From the NCBI GenBank assembly GCA_004297985.1, contig SCRA01000042.1:1-44818 (forward strand): 44,818 nt of DNA, read 5' to 3'. This document shows positions 31,799-40,780 of this stretch, one piece after another (within the stretch, counting starts at the first letter, position 1; the number at the start of each line of letters is the position of its first letter). This DNA comes from a bacterium. GTDB lineage: Bacteria; Vulcanimicrobiota; Vulcanimicrobiia; Vulcanimicrobiales; SCRA01. Both the position numbers and the translations under genes were made by a program. The notes under the pieces were generated by a model. That model was given only the letters and a program-made list of their open reading frames with translations, was not told where the DNA came from and did no database searches.

Positions 31799-33330
31799 CC
31801 CGTCCGCGCGCCTTTACCAACGGCCGCATCTACGCCCTCGATCCCGCCACTGGAGCCTATCGCCGCCATCGCGAGCTGGTCGTGCAGGGTGCGCAGATTG
31901 CCGCGCTGGGCGAGGATCTCTGCGGGGCCGGCGTCGAGCGCATCGACCTCGCGGGCAAGACGCTTCTGCCTGCCTTCGCCGACAGCCACATCCATCTCAC
32001 CGATACGGGATGGTTCCTAGGCGAGCGCAGCCTCGACGGTCTTGCAAGCTACGCGCAGTTCGAGCGGAGAGTGCGTGCCCTCGCCGGCGGCGCAACGATC
32101 TTCGCCGGACAGTACGACGACGCGCACTGGAGCGACGGGCGCGAAGCCGATGCACAGCCGCTGGAGGCCGCCTTCCCTCACCGCTTGGCGATGCTCGTGC
32201 GCATCGATGCGCACTCGTGCATCGTCAACCGCAAGACGCTGGCCTGGCTCGACCTGCCGCCGGGGCTGGAGGGCATCGAGCGCGACGCCGCTGGAGTCCC
32301 CACGGGACGCCTCTTCCTCGAAGCCAACTGGCGCGCGCAGACGGCGTTCATGGCGGCGCTTCCGGAGCACGAGCGGCGAGCCGCCGAACGGCGTGCCTTG
32401 GAGGAGGCGTTGCGCCGCGGTGCGCTTCATCTGCACGTGCAGCTCGTGGGTTTCGAGAGCCGCGAGTCCTTCGCCGCGGAGATGGAGGCGATGGGCGCGG
32501 TGGCGCGTGCGATTGCACCGGAGCTGGCAGGCAAGATCCATTGGAAGCTCTGCACGATGGACGTAGCGATCGCCGCGGATCTGGGTTTGCCGTACGTCGG
32601 CGGCGACGTCTTCCTTGACGGATCGATCGGCAGCCGCACCGCCGCCGTCGGGGAGCCGTACCTGGAGAGCGGCGGTTACGGCAAGCTCTTTCACAGCGAT
32701 GCGGAGGTCGCCGCATACCTTCGCGCAGCGGAGGGGCGTGGCATCTCGGCAGGCGTTCATGCCATCGGCGACCGCGCGCTGGCGCAGGCCATCGCCGCTA
32801 TCGAAGCGGCGCTCGGCGGCCGACCCTCGCAGCGCACACGACACTTCATCGAGCATGCGGAGATGCTCTCCCCCGAACAGATCGCGCGCTGCGCTCTGCT
32901 GGGGATACACCTCTCCATGCAGCCGCAGTTCGATGCGCTCTGGGGCGGCGACGGCAGCATGTATGAACGGCGCTTGGGACGCACGCGCAAGCGCGCCATG
33001 AATCGCTTGGCAAGCATCGTTCGGTCCGGCATCGTAGCGGCCGGCGGCGACGACAGCCCCGTCTGCCGCTTGGCGCCGCTCGAGGGGATGGAGGCGTGCC
33101 TCACGCACCATGAGCCCGCGGAGCGCCTCGACGCGGAGCAGGCGCTCACGCTTTACACGTACAACGCGGCCCGCCTGGGCCACGCGGAGCTGCGCACGGG
33201 GCGCCTGGCACCGGGACAGGCCGCCGACCTCGTGATCCTCGATCGCGATCCGCTCGCGGAGCGGTCGTTTGCCGCCGCCCAGGTGCTGGAGACGTGGGGC
33301 GACGGGCGGTGCCTCTACGACCGAGCCTGA
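31795..33330 (+). CDS. YtcJ-like metal-dependent amidohydrolase
   Basis: This 511-residue protein of the Amidohydro_3 group has the metal motif DSHIHL, LDGSIGSRTAA, HAIGDRAL, FIEHAEML and the aspartate in GGDDSPV. The C-terminus returns to the small beta domain (GRLAPGQAADLVILDRDP). Such enzymes hydrolyse amide or related bonds with one or two metal ions, and most have no known substrate. The GTG start overlaps the glycosyltransferase stop, ending a five-gene coupled run that starts at folP. No signal peptide is visible. Confidence 0.86.
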   Translation: MTRPRAFTNGRIYALDPATGAYRRHRELVVQGAQIAALGEDLCGAGVERIDLAGKTLLPAFADSHIHLTDTGWFLGERSLDGLASYAQFERRVRALAGGATIFAGQYDDAHWSDGREADAQPLEAAFPHRLAMLVRIDAHSCIVNRKTLAWLDLPPGLEGIERDAAGVPTGRLFLEANWRAQTAFMAALPEHERRAAERRALEEALRRGALHLHVQLVGFESRESFAAEMEAMGAVARAIAPELAGKIHWKLCTMDVAIAADLGLPYVGGDVFLDGSIGSRTAAVGEPYLESGGYGKLFHSDAEVAAYLRAAEGRGISAGVHAIGDRALAQAIAAIEAALGGRPSQRTRHFIEHAEMLSPEQIARCALLGIHLSMQPQFDALWGGDGSMYERRLGRTRKRAMNRLASIVRSGIVAAGGDDSPVCRLAPLEGMEACLTHHEPAERLDAEQALTLYTYNAARLGHAELRTGRLAPGQAADLVILDRDPLAERSFAAAQVLETWGDGRCLYDRA

Positions 33331-33348
33331 TCGAGGCGCCACGGGGCC

Positions 33349-34449
33349 TCAGATCAGCGAGACGATCTCCGTTTCCTTGCTGGCGGGTGCGTTCTCGAGC
33401 GCCTCTAAGAGATGCTCCGCCATCGCATCGTAGAGTGGGCCCTCCAGGTCCTCGATGCGGCCGTGATCGGCGTACTCCACCACGCCTGGATCGATCGGCA
33501 GGCGAGCCAAGACGGGGGCTCCTGCGAGTTCGGCCACCTGATCGGCGTACGATGGTCCGAAGATCTCGTAGCGCGTGCCGGTGTCGGGCGCTTGGAAGTA
33601 CGACATGTTCTCGATCACGCCGATGATCGGCTTCTTGAGCTGGTGCACGAGGTTGGCTGCCTTGCGCACGATCATCGTGGCCAGACGCTGCGGCATCGTC
33701 ACCAGCACCACACCGTCAACGCGCAGCGATTGCAGCACGGTCAGTGGTGCGTCGCTGGTCCCTGGCGGGAGATCGATCAGCAGGTAGTCGAGATCGGTCC
33801 ACATGACCTGCTCGTAGAACTGCCGAATGACGCCCGAGAGGATAGGCCCGCGCCAGATCATCGCCGTGTCTTCCTTGTCCGTGAGCAGATTCGAGCTCAC
33901 GACTTGGATCGCCGTTCTGGTCATGGCCGGGACCATCAGTCCTTTGGGCTGCTGGCCGGGCGGCGGCGGCGGCGCGTTGGGATCGGGTTCGAGCGCAAGG
34001 CGCCCGGTGAGCCCGAAGAAGCGCGGAATCGAGGGGCCGGTAACGTCGGCATCGAGGATGCCCACACGGTAGTTCTTACGGCGCAGCGCGACGGCGAGCA
34101 GCGAGGTGGTCAGCGACTTGCCGACGCCGCCCTTTCCCGACATGATCGGGATGAGGTGTTTGATCTTCGCGCGGCGATTGAATTCGCTAGGGCGGCGGCG
34201 CAGCGGAATCGTGTCATCTTTGCTGACTTCCGGGACCTCGTTCTTGTCGCGTGCATACAGCAGCGCGGTCATGACGGGTTCCATGCGCAGGCCGTGGGCG
34301 TTCACGCCCTGCTCGAGTGTCTCGAACTTATTGATCCCGCAACCGGCGCAGTGCAGGCCGAACTTGCTGAGCACCTTGCCGGCGAGTGGAAACGCCTCGA
34401 CCAGCTCGTTGATCTTGATCTGCGGGTCGATCTCGATGGTAGAAGACAT
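33349..34449 (-). CDS. DUF1858-Mrp fusion: Fe-S carrier-type P-loop ATPase
   Basis: Residues about 8-60 form a DUF1858 domain (INELVEAFPLAGKVLSKFGL, then HCAGCGIN and a helix). Residues about 95-366 are an Mrp/NBP35 ATPase with the deviant Walker A MSGKGGVGKS (103-112), DADVTGPSIPRFFGL and LIDLPPGTSD. Mrp proteins bind and transfer [4Fe-4S] clusters through a C-terminal CxxC after IENMSYF. Here that segment reads QAPDTGTRYEIFG and has no cysteine. The only CxxC is C34/C37 in the DUF1858 domain. Carrier function may therefore have moved to the N-terminus. The ATG at 34449 follows AAGGAA. It diverges from the M16 gene. Confidence 0.88.
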   Translation of the reverse strand: MSSTIEIDPQIKINELVEAFPLAGKVLSKFGLHCAGCGINKFETLEQGVNAHGLRMEPVMTALLYARDKNEVPEVSKDDTIPLRRRPSEFNRRAKIKHLIPIMSGKGGVGKSLTTSLLAVALRRKNYRVGILDADVTGPSIPRFFGLTGRLALEPDPNAPPPPPGQQPKGLMVPAMTRTAIQVVSSNLLTDKEDTAMIWRGPILSGVIRQFYEQVMWTDLDYLLIDLPPGTSDAPLTVLQSLRVDGVVLVTMPQRLATMIVRKAANLVHQLKKPIIGVIENMSYFQAPDTGTRYEIFGPSYADQVAELAGAPVLARLPIDPGVVEYADHGRIEDLEGPLYDAMAEHLLEALENAPASKETEIVSLI

Positions 34450-34507
34450 GGTCTGCGTTCCTTCGCGCTGGGGGGTGGCGGCTCCCCGTTCGGCGTAGCC
34501 AGAGATC

Positions 34508-35806
34508 ATGTCCGACTGGATGCTTCCCAACGGCTTGCGCGTCGTCTTTCGCCCGCTGCCGGGACGCCGTACCGCGTGCCTAGGAGTCACGATGCACGTG
34601 GGTTCGCGCCATGAGCGCGCGGGTGAAGAGGGTGCGGCGCATCTGGTCGAGCACCTCGCCTTTCGCGACACCGCTCGCTACTCGGCGACCCAGATCACAG
34701 ACATGCGTGAGCGCCTTGGCGGCGGCTTCGAAGCGGGGACGGAGAAGGAGTTCACGTCCTACACCGCCACCGTGCCCGCGCATGCCGCGTGGCGTGCGCT
34801 CGATCTGCTGGCCTCGCAGGTACGCGAGCCGCTCTTTCGCGAGGATGATGTGGCGCGCGAGCGACGCATCGTGTTGCAAGAGCTGTCGGAGGCCGAGGAG
34901 GACTTCGAGGATCGCACCGGCGTGCTTGCCGAGGAACTGCTCTTCGGCGGCGCACTCGGCCGCGAGATCGCAGGGAGTAGGCGCAGTGTGCGCGCCCTCG
35001 ATCATTCCGCCATCCGCCGATTCCATCGTAGAACATACTCGCCCAAGCGCGCCGTCGTCTTCGCCGTCGGCGACGTCGACCGCCGCCGTCTAGGGCGCGA
35101 GGTCGAGCGTCTCTTCGGCGATTGGAACGGCCGTGCGGCGCCGGCAGCGGCGCCGCTCACGCTTCCCGATCGCATGCGGGCGAAGGTACTGCGTCGCAGC
35201 TCATCCTCTGCGCAGGTCGTGCTGGCCTTTCCCGGCATGGCCGGCACGGCGAGCGATCGCGAGCTGCAGACGCAGGGCGTGCTGAGCGCGATGCTAGGAG
35301 CTACGGAGGGGAGCCGCCTCTTTCATGCTATTCGCGATCACGCGGCGCTGGCATACAACGTAGAGAGCTATACCAGCGTCTATACCGACGTGGGACTGTT
35401 CGCGATCAGCTTTGGCGTGCCCGGCGGCGGCGTGCGCCGCGCGCTGGAGATCGCGTTGCGCGAGATGCGCGCGCTCTGTGAGCATCCGACGCCGGGGGAG
35501 TTCGCGCGGGCCATCGAGTCACTGGAAGCGCGCATGCTGCTCGACGCCGAGTCGCCGTGGCTGATCGGACGCGAGGAGGCGCGCAGCGCGCTTCTTGGGC
35601 GCAAAGTGTCGAGTGTGGAAGCGCGTCTGCGCTCGCTGCGTGCGATTACGCTCGACGACGTACGTGCGTTGGCGCACCAGCTCTTCACTGCACGCTGTGC
35701 CGTGCTCGCGATGGTCGGAGAGCCGCGGCTCCCCGCACCGCAGCGCTGGCTGCGCGAACGTCTGCGCGCCGGCTACTTCGTACCGTCGAGCGGCCAGAAG
35801 CCGTAG
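34508..35806 (+). CDS. M16 family zinc metallopeptidase
   Basis: This 432-residue protein has the inverted zinc motif HLVEH (H45, E48, H49) and the third ligand E125 in VLQELSEAEED, 76 residues later as expected. A second, non-catalytic half with AYNVESYTSVYTDVGLF follows. It resembles bacterial processing peptidases of the PqqL/YmxG group. No signal peptide is seen, so it is probably cytoplasmic. The last 34 bp overlap the end of the epimerase gene on the other strand. The target peptide is unknown. Confidence 0.9.
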   Translation: MSDWMLPNGLRVVFRPLPGRRTACLGVTMHVGSRHERAGEEGAAHLVEHLAFRDTARYSATQITDMRERLGGGFEAGTEKEFTSYTATVPAHAAWRALDLLASQVREPLFREDDVARERRIVLQELSEAEEDFEDRTGVLAEELLFGGALGREIAGSRRSVRALDHSAIRRFHRRTYSPKRAVVFAVGDVDRRRLGREVERLFGDWNGRAAPAAAPLTLPDRMRAKVLRRSSSSAQVVLAFPGMAGTASDRELQTQGVLSAMLGATEGSRLFHAIRDHAALAYNVESYTSVYTDVGLFAISFGVPGGGVRRALEIALREMRALCEHPTPGEFARAIESLEARMLLDAESPWLIGREEARSALLGRKVSSVEARLRSLRAITLDDVRALAHQLFTARCAVLAMVGEPRLPAPQRWLRERLRAGYFVPSSGQKP

Positions 35807-36534
35807 AGGGCGCGCCCCGGCTCGAGATCCCAGAAGCGGGTCGCGTTGTCGCCTACGCCGTAGACGATCGCGTAGCGGACCTCGCGGTCGAGAATGGCGC
35901 GCACCAGTCGAGCGAAGTCGCGCTGCGACATCCAGGTGGCGGCGTAGCGCGCGAACTTCTGCTCGTCCGTGAGGTCGAGCCAACCCGAGGACTCGCGCAC
36001 GCTCGGATGTTTGGGGTCGTCTTCCTTGGTGATCGAGCCGATGCGCACGCAGGCGATCTGCAGACCGTACGCATCGCTGTAGTAGCGTCCGAGACTTTCG
36101 CCGAAGGCCTTCCACACCCCGTAGAGGCTGTCGGGGCGGATCGGCGCATCGGTACGTACGATGATGCCCGAAGCAGGCTCGTAGATCCCGGGTTTCCCCT
36201 CCACCTCGTAGCGCCCCACGGCATGGTTGGAGCTGGCGAAGATGACGCGCTTGCAGCCCGCGCGGCGTGCCGCCTCGAAGGCGTTGTACGTCCCGCCGAT
36301 GTTGATCGAGTAGACGTCCTCCCAGGAGGCCTCGACGGCCACCACCCCGGCGAGGTGGACGACGGTCTCGCATCCGGCGAAGGCTCGTTCGAGGGCTTCG
36401 AGGTCGCGTACGTCGGCGACGACGTCGGCCTGGGAACGATCGATGCGCACGACCTCGTGTCCGTGCGCACCTAAATCGCGACAGAGCGGGACGCCGATCG
36501 TCCCGTTGGAACCGGTTACCGCGATGCGTGCCAT
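35773..36534 (-). CDS. NAD-dependent epimerase/dehydratase, uronate-dehydrogenase-like
   Basis: This 253-residue extended SDR has GSNGTIGVPLCRDL, HLAGVV, SSNHAVG and the catalytic pair YGVWK. VRIGSITKEDDPKHPS and the loss of the usual C-terminal extension resemble uronate dehydrogenase, which oxidises glucuronate or galacturonate at C1 with NAD. The substrate has not been fixed by any neighbour. Its 3' end overlaps that of the M16 gene. Confidence 0.85.
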   Translation of the reverse strand: MARIAVTGSNGTIGVPLCRDLGAHGHEVVRIDRSQADVVADVRDLEALERAFAGCETVVHLAGVVAVEASWEDVYSINIGGTYNAFEAARRAGCKRVIFASSNHAVGRYEVEGKPGIYEPASGIIVRTDAPIRPDSLYGVWKAFGESLGRYYSDAYGLQIACVRIGSITKEDDPKHPSVRESSGWLDLTDEQKFARYAATWMSQRDFARLVRAILDREVRYAIVYGVGDNATRFWDLEPGRALYGFWPLDGTK

Positions 36535-36567
36535 AATCCGTGGCTACGCGGCGCGTGCGCGAGTTCC

Positions 36568-36918
36568 CTATGCGCTGTGGCGCACGTTCGTGGTGGCGAA
36601 GCGCTCACGCGCCTCCTCGATAGAGGCGTGAATGCTGAAGATCTTGTCGAGTGCCGTGAGATGGAGGATCTTGAGGATCTGCGGGTTGGCGGCCACCAGG
36701 CGCACCGTGCCGCCGACTTCGCGTACCGAGCGCAGTGCCGCGATCAACGCGCCCAAGCCCGTCGAGTCGAGCATCTCGACCTGCAGCATGTCGACAATGT
36801 GCAGGAAGCGCCCGCCGTCGATATGATTGCGGAAGGTCTTCTTGAGCCGGGCTGCGGTCAGCCCGTCCACCACGCGGGGGAGCGCCGTAACGGTGATGCT
36901 CTCGGTGGGGGTGTCCAT
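36568..36918 (-). CDS. STAS-domain anti-anti-sigma factor-like protein
   Basis: This 116-residue STAS domain has the phosphorylation-type segment MLDSTGLGAL, where the serine is the site used in SpoIIAA-like proteins. It would bind an anti-sigma kinase in the unphosphorylated state. No partner kinase, phosphatase or sigma factor is adjacent. I place the start at the ATG at 36918 because AGGAGAC lies 11 nt upstream. An ATG at 36945 would add nine residues across that site. A consensus promoter lies about 80 bp upstream. Confidence 0.88.
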   Translation of the reverse strand: MDTPTESITVTALPRVVDGLTAARLKKTFRNHIDGGRFLHIVDMLQVEMLDSTGLGALIAALRSVREVGGTVRLVAANPQILKILHLTALDKIFSIHASIEEARERFATTNVRHSA

Positions 36919-36995
36919 ACTGGAAACGTCTCCTAGCGGGGTCATCGTCCAACGCGCGTGCGGCCAGACGATGAACGGCCGATTTCGCTGGCTTT

Positions 36996-37024
36996 ATCCT
37001 AAGTACCACAAAGTAAACTGTCAA
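36996..37024 (-). promoter_or_regulatory. sigma70-type promoter of the STAS gene
   Basis: On the minus strand TTGACA (37024-37019) and TAGGAT (37001-36996) are spaced by 17 bp. It faces away from the hemL-side promoter in the same 255-bp gap, which is AT-rich against its surroundings. Confidence 0.75.
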
Positions 37025-37075
37025 TGGTCTTTAACGTAAGAGGCTTAAAAGTTGCGTGAAGGAATTTTTCGATAG

Positions 37076-37104
37076 TTGACTTTTTGCGAGAGCCCGACTA
37101 AAGT
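37076..37104 (+). promoter_or_regulatory. sigma70-type promoter of the HxlR-hemL transcript
   Basis: TTGACT (37076-37081) and TAAAGT (37099-37104) are spaced by 17 bp. Transcription should begin near 37111, leaving an 90-nt leader with GGAGAAG before the ATG at 37201. Confidence 0.7.
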
Positions 37105-37200
37105 CTGAATGGCACTTGCACTCGCCGCCTCGTTTCGGGGAAGGCGATTTCACGGGATCGAGGGCCCGGGGCCGCACCCCACGCCCCGGAGAAGACGGAT

Positions 37201-37872
37201 ATGGCTCGAGGCTATGGACAGGAGTGTCCGATCGCGCGGACGCTGGAGATGCTGGGTGAGAAATGGACGCTCTTGGTCGTTCGCGAGCTCTTCCAAGGGA
37301 CCAACCGCTTTAAAGATCTGGTCGAACGCCTCCACGGCATCCCGCGCAATCTGCTGGCACAGCGCCTCGCGCAGTTGGAGACCGAGGGTTTGGTCGTCCG
37401 GCGTTCCTACCGTGAAGTGCCCCCGCGCGTCGAGTACCACCTGACGGAGAAGGGCTGGAGCCTTCAGCCTGTCCTCCGCTCGCTGGCCGATTGGGGGCGG
37501 CGCTGGAACGTCTGCGCGAGCGGCGGCGAACGCCATGAGCACGACCTGCTCAGCGAGCGGATGCTCAGCCTGCCATTCGAGTACGACATCGCCTCTGCGC
37601 AGGGCGCGCGTGAGACCGTCCAGGTCCATGCCGGCGCCCGCGCCTGGTTCATTACGCTCGAGCACGGCGGGTGTCTGGTCGGCCGCAGCGCAGAGGACGA
37701 GCCCTCCGCCGTACTCTCGGGGAGCGAAGCCGTCTGGCTCGACGTGCTCTCCGGCCACCAGACGCTCGATCAAGCCGAAGCCGCCGGCAAGATCGTGATC
37801 GCGGGTGATCGAACGACCGTCGAACGTTTCCATCACGCCTGCCTTGGTCCGCAGGCACTTCTCACCGCGTAA
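37201..37872 (+). CDS. HxlR-type regulator with a C-terminal SCP2-like domain
   Basis: Residues about 8-105 are a winged helix of the HxlR/MarR-like group (CPIARTLEMLGEKWTLLVVR, then RFKDLVERLHGIPRNLLAQRL and VEYHLTEKG). The conserved cysteine is C9. Residues about 115-223 resemble the sterol-carrier-type domain that many long HxlR proteins carry and that may bind a small hydrophobic ligand. HemL follows after 10 bp, so the pair is cotranscribed, and the regulator may control its own operon. The signal is unknown. Confidence 0.87.
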   Translation: MARGYGQECPIARTLEMLGEKWTLLVVRELFQGTNRFKDLVERLHGIPRNLLAQRLAQLETEGLVVRRSYREVPPRVEYHLTEKGWSLQPVLRSLADWGRRWNVCASGGERHEHDLLSERMLSLPFEYDIASAQGARETVQVHAGARAWFITLEHGGCLVGRSAEDEPSAVLSGSEAVWLDVLSGHQTLDQAEAAGKIVIAGDRTTVERFHHACLGPQALLTA

Positions 37873-37882
37873 GGAGTCCTTC

Positions 37883-39190
37883 GTGCTCGAGCTCACCCGC
37901 AGCGCCGACCTCTGGCGGCGCGCCGCCTCCGTATTGGCCGGAGGCGTCGACTCGCCGGTGCGTGCCGGCAAGCCGGTCGGGGGCCCGATCATCGTGCGCG
38001 AGGCCGCCGGCGCGTACGTCGTGGATGCCGACGGGCGGCGCCTGTTGGATTACTTGATGGCCTACGGGCCGTTGCTTCTGGGGCACGCGCACCCCGCGCT
38101 CACCCGCGGGCTCGACGAGGCCGCGGCGCGTGGGACGCTCTACGGCTGCACGCATGAAGATGAAGTGCGGCTTGCCGAGCGCCTGCGAGCGCACATGCCT
38201 TCGCTGGAGCGCATACGCTTCACCAATAGCGGCACGGAATCGGTGATGAGCGCGATCCGCGTGGCGCGCGGTTTCACCGGCCGCGAGGCGATCCTGCGCT
38301 TTGCGGGCAACTACCACGGCCACTTCGATCAAGCGCTGCTCGACGCAGGTGCCTCAGCCGGCGCGGCGGGCGTGGGGCCCTCGGGCATCCCGCAAGGAGT
38401 GGCGCGCGATACGATCGTCTGCCGCTACAACGATCTCGACGGTCTCGACGCCGCGCTGTGCGAGCACGGGCCGCGGCTCGCTGCGATCGTCGTCGAGCCC
38501 GTCGTCGGCAATATGGGGCTCGTGCACCCGCTTCCCGGATTCCTCGAAGGTCTGCGCGATCGCACGCAGCGTTGCGGCGCCCTGTTGATTTTCGACGAAG
38601 TGATCACCGCGTTTCGCCTGGGCTTGGGCGGTGCGCAAGGACGTTGCGGCGTGACTCCCGATCTCACCACGCTGGGCAAGGTGCTCGGCGGCGGCTATCC
38701 GCTTGCGGCCTTCGGCGGACGCGCCGACGTGATGCGCGTGCTGGCGCCGGAGGGGACGGTCTTCCAAGGCGGGACGCTCTCCGGAAACCCGTTCTGCGTG
38801 GCGCTGGCGCACCGTCTGCTCGACGTGCTGGAGGGTGATCCGGAGCTGCTGCCGCGCATGCGTGCCTTGGGCGAGCGCCTCGCTGCGGGGCTGCGAGAGG
38901 TGCTCGACGAGCTCGAGCTGCGCTATCCCGTGGTGCACGACGAGTCGATCGTGGACTTCATGTTCCGCGTGGCCGATCGCCCGCATCGCGACTACGACGA
39001 AGCCAGAGAGGGAGACGGCGCGGCGTACGGAGTCTTCTATCGCGAGATGCTCAGCGAGGGCGTCTTGCTGGCGCCCTCGCAGAACGAAGTCATGTTTCTC
39101 TCATCCGCGCACACCGCCGATGATGTCGATCTCACCGTGCGGGCCGCGCGCGCCGCACTCTCTCGAATGCGCGCTCGCGGCGAGGTCTAG
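37883..39190 (+). CDS. hemL: glutamate-1-semialdehyde 2,1-aminomutase
   Basis: This 435-residue PLP enzyme makes 5-aminolevulinate in the C5 route. It has GGVDSPVRAGKPVGG near the start, FTNSGTESVMSAIRVARGFTG in pieces, NYHGHFDQ, LIFDEVITAFR and the PLP lysine K266 in TTLGKVLGGGYP. AAGGAG lies 6 nt before the GTG at 37883. Its stop overlaps the stop of the convergent NYN gene by four bases. Position behind an HxlR regulator suggests controlled tetrapyrrole supply. Confidence 0.95.
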   Translation: MLELTRSADLWRRAASVLAGGVDSPVRAGKPVGGPIIVREAAGAYVVDADGRRLLDYLMAYGPLLLGHAHPALTRGLDEAAARGTLYGCTHEDEVRLAERLRAHMPSLERIRFTNSGTESVMSAIRVARGFTGREAILRFAGNYHGHFDQALLDAGASAGAAGVGPSGIPQGVARDTIVCRYNDLDGLDAALCEHGPRLAAIVVEPVVGNMGLVHPLPGFLEGLRDRTQRCGALLIFDEVITAFRLGLGGAQGRCGVTPDLTTLGKVLGGGYPLAAFGGRADVMRVLAPEGTVFQGGTLSGNPFCVALAHRLLDVLEGDPELLPRMRALGERLAAGLREVLDELELRYPVVHDESIVDFMFRVADRPHRDYDEAREGDGAAYGVFYREMLSEGVLLAPSQNEVMFLSSAHTADDVDLTVRAARAALSRMRARGEV

Positions 39191-39891
39191 TTCGAGATCT
39201 CTTCGAGCTCGTCGCCCGGGGCGGACGGTGGGCGCACGGAGCGCCGTGCCTCGTCGTGGAGCTCGATCTCCCGTGCCGCCTCACGCAGCTCGATAAATTC
39301 GTCGGCGGCGTCGAGCAGCTCGTCGGAGGCACGGCCCGGGAAGGGGCGCGGGTGCTCCACGGAGTGGTTGTAGGCCCAGTTCGACTGCGAGCCCGCCACC
39401 ACCACGCGCACGCCTTTGAGCGCTAACGCGTGCACCAGCGGCACGTACTCGGCGTCCGCCATCACCAGCACCACGCGATCGCAGTGGTCGGCCATCCACA
39501 TCGCGTCCACGGCGAGGTCGATGCCGATCTCCGCTTTCACGGTGCCGTCCACGTGGACGCGCATGCCGCGGCGCACCACCTGATATCCGTTGCGGTTCAG
39601 CATGCGGATGAAACCCTGCTGATCGCGCCGCCGGCGCTCGGCTTCAGCGGGATCGGCGTGCTCAACGGTCAATCCGCGCGCGCGTCGTGCAGCGGCGTAC
39701 AGCGCGTACGACTCTTCGCCCCATTCGCCGATGTAGTAGCGTGCGCGGACCAGCGTTGTGCCGGAGCACAGGAGCGACAGGAGTCGGCGAAAGTCGACGC
39801 GGATGCCCAGCCCCTCATAGGTGACGCGGGCAAAGTTCCAGCCATCGATAAAAATTGCCGTGCGCGTTGCGCTGTTCACAAGACCCATCAT
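39187..39891 (-). CDS. NYN-domain (LabA/DUF88) predicted ribonuclease
   Basis: This 234-residue protein has AIFIDGWNFARV with the first acidic residue, the central EIGIDLAVDAMWMA and VLVMADAEYVPLVHALALKG. It is a PIN-like NYN fold with three or four conserved acids forming a metal site. Such proteins are thought to cleave RNA. The C-terminal 50 residues are acidic and low in complexity. The start could be the ATG at 39891 or the next one at 39888. No partner is apparent. Confidence 0.88.
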   Translation of the reverse strand: MMGLVNSATRTAIFIDGWNFARVTYEGLGIRVDFRRLLSLLCSGTTLVRARYYIGEWGEESYALYAAARRARGLTVEHADPAEAERRRRDQQGFIRMLNRNGYQVVRRGMRVHVDGTVKAEIGIDLAVDAMWMADHCDRVVLVMADAEYVPLVHALALKGVRVVVAGSQSNWAYNHSVEHPRPFPGRASDELLDAADEFIELREAAREIELHDEARRSVRPPSAPGDELEEISN

Positions 39892-39951
39892 ATCCCCGCC
39901 GACTTCTCCTTGCCGCAGGGCGGGGCCTCGTACCCCGCGAACGGCCTGGGC

Positions 39952-40434
39952 GTGCGTCGATCATCGTTCGTTGCCGCTATCGCGCTTCCGGTGGTCCTAG
40001 CGTTCGCTAACCCTGTAGGGGCACAGCAGTCGCTGGAGGTTCCACCCGTTGCCACGCCGGCACCTTCGGCGGCGCCGAGGGCCGCGCAGACCCAGCCGCC
40101 TCGCGGCTACTCCGGTGGCGAGGCCTCCCCAAACGTCCCAAAGAAGGACCGCACCAGCAACCTTCCCACGCGTGTCTGGGAGGGCGCCGTCGTGCATGCC
40201 TCGGCGCAGAGCGTCCGCGTGCACAGCCCGGCGCAGCACCGCGATTTGACGTTCTTGGTTTTCTCCCCGCCGCATCATCTGACCGACGCAAACGGCATGG
40301 GAACCTACGCCATGAGCGAACTGCCGCCTGGAACGCGCGTCAAAGTGGTGTATACCCAGATGCTGGGGGTCCGCCATGCGTACGTCATCTACATCTACCG
40401 CGCCGACGGCACAATAAAGAAGATGCATGGCTGA
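39952..40434 (+). CDS. hypothetical secreted protein
   Basis: The GTG-started 160-residue protein begins VRRSSFVAAIALPVVLAFAN and has a cleavage-like site PVGA-QQ, so it is probably exported by the Sec route. A Pro/Ala-rich stretch (about 30-60) is followed by a small beta-rich region (LTFLVFSPPHHL, VKVVYTQMLGVRHAYVIYI). I recognise no family. The last eight bases overlap the GIY-YIG gene. The reading frame extends far upstream through the NYN gene, but the signal peptide fixes the start. Confidence 0.65.
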   Translation: MRRSSFVAAIALPVVLAFANPVGAQQSLEVPPVATPAPSAAPRAAQTQPPRGYSGGEASPNVPKKDRTSNLPTRVWEGAVVHASAQSVRVHSPAQHRDLTFLVFSPPHHLTDANGMGTYAMSELPPGTRVKVVYTQMLGVRHAYVIYIYRADGTIKKMHG

Positions 40435-40705
40435 AGGCGCTGCTGAGCGGGCCTACGTCTACCTGCTGCGTTGCCGCGACGGCTCGTTGTACGCGGGGTG
40501 GACAACCGATCTCATTCGGCGGCTCCGCGTCCATGCGGCGGGGCGCGGCGCACGGTATACGCGCTCGCGCCTCCCTGTTGCGCTGGCTGCGTCGTGGGAG
40601 GTTGCGGACCGCTCCGAGGCGATGCGCCTGGAGGCGCGGATCAAGCGCCTGAGCAGGGCGAAGAAGATCGCTCTTTGTGGATACACGGTGGACGTCCCGG
40701 CCTGA
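40427..40705 (+). CDS. GIY-YIG domain protein, YhbQ/UPF0213 type
   Basis: This 92-residue protein starts YVYLLRCRDGSLYAGWTTDL, the GIY-YIG motif with Y replacing I. Arginine in DLIRRLRVHAAGRGARYTR and the late glutamate in EARIKRLSRAKK complete the catalytic set. Small stand-alone members are predicted endonucleases of unclear function, possibly in DNA repair. It overlaps the previous gene by 8 bp. Confidence 0.9.
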   Translation: MAEGAAERAYVYLLRCRDGSLYAGWTTDLIRRLRVHAAGRGARYTRSRLPVALAASWEVADRSEAMRLEARIKRLSRAKKIALCGYTVDVPA

Positions 40706-40780
40706 TCTCGCGAAAGGGACGGGCACGCCGCTCGGCGCATCGCTGGGGTCGAGGAACTCCAGAGGAAAGGAAACATCACC

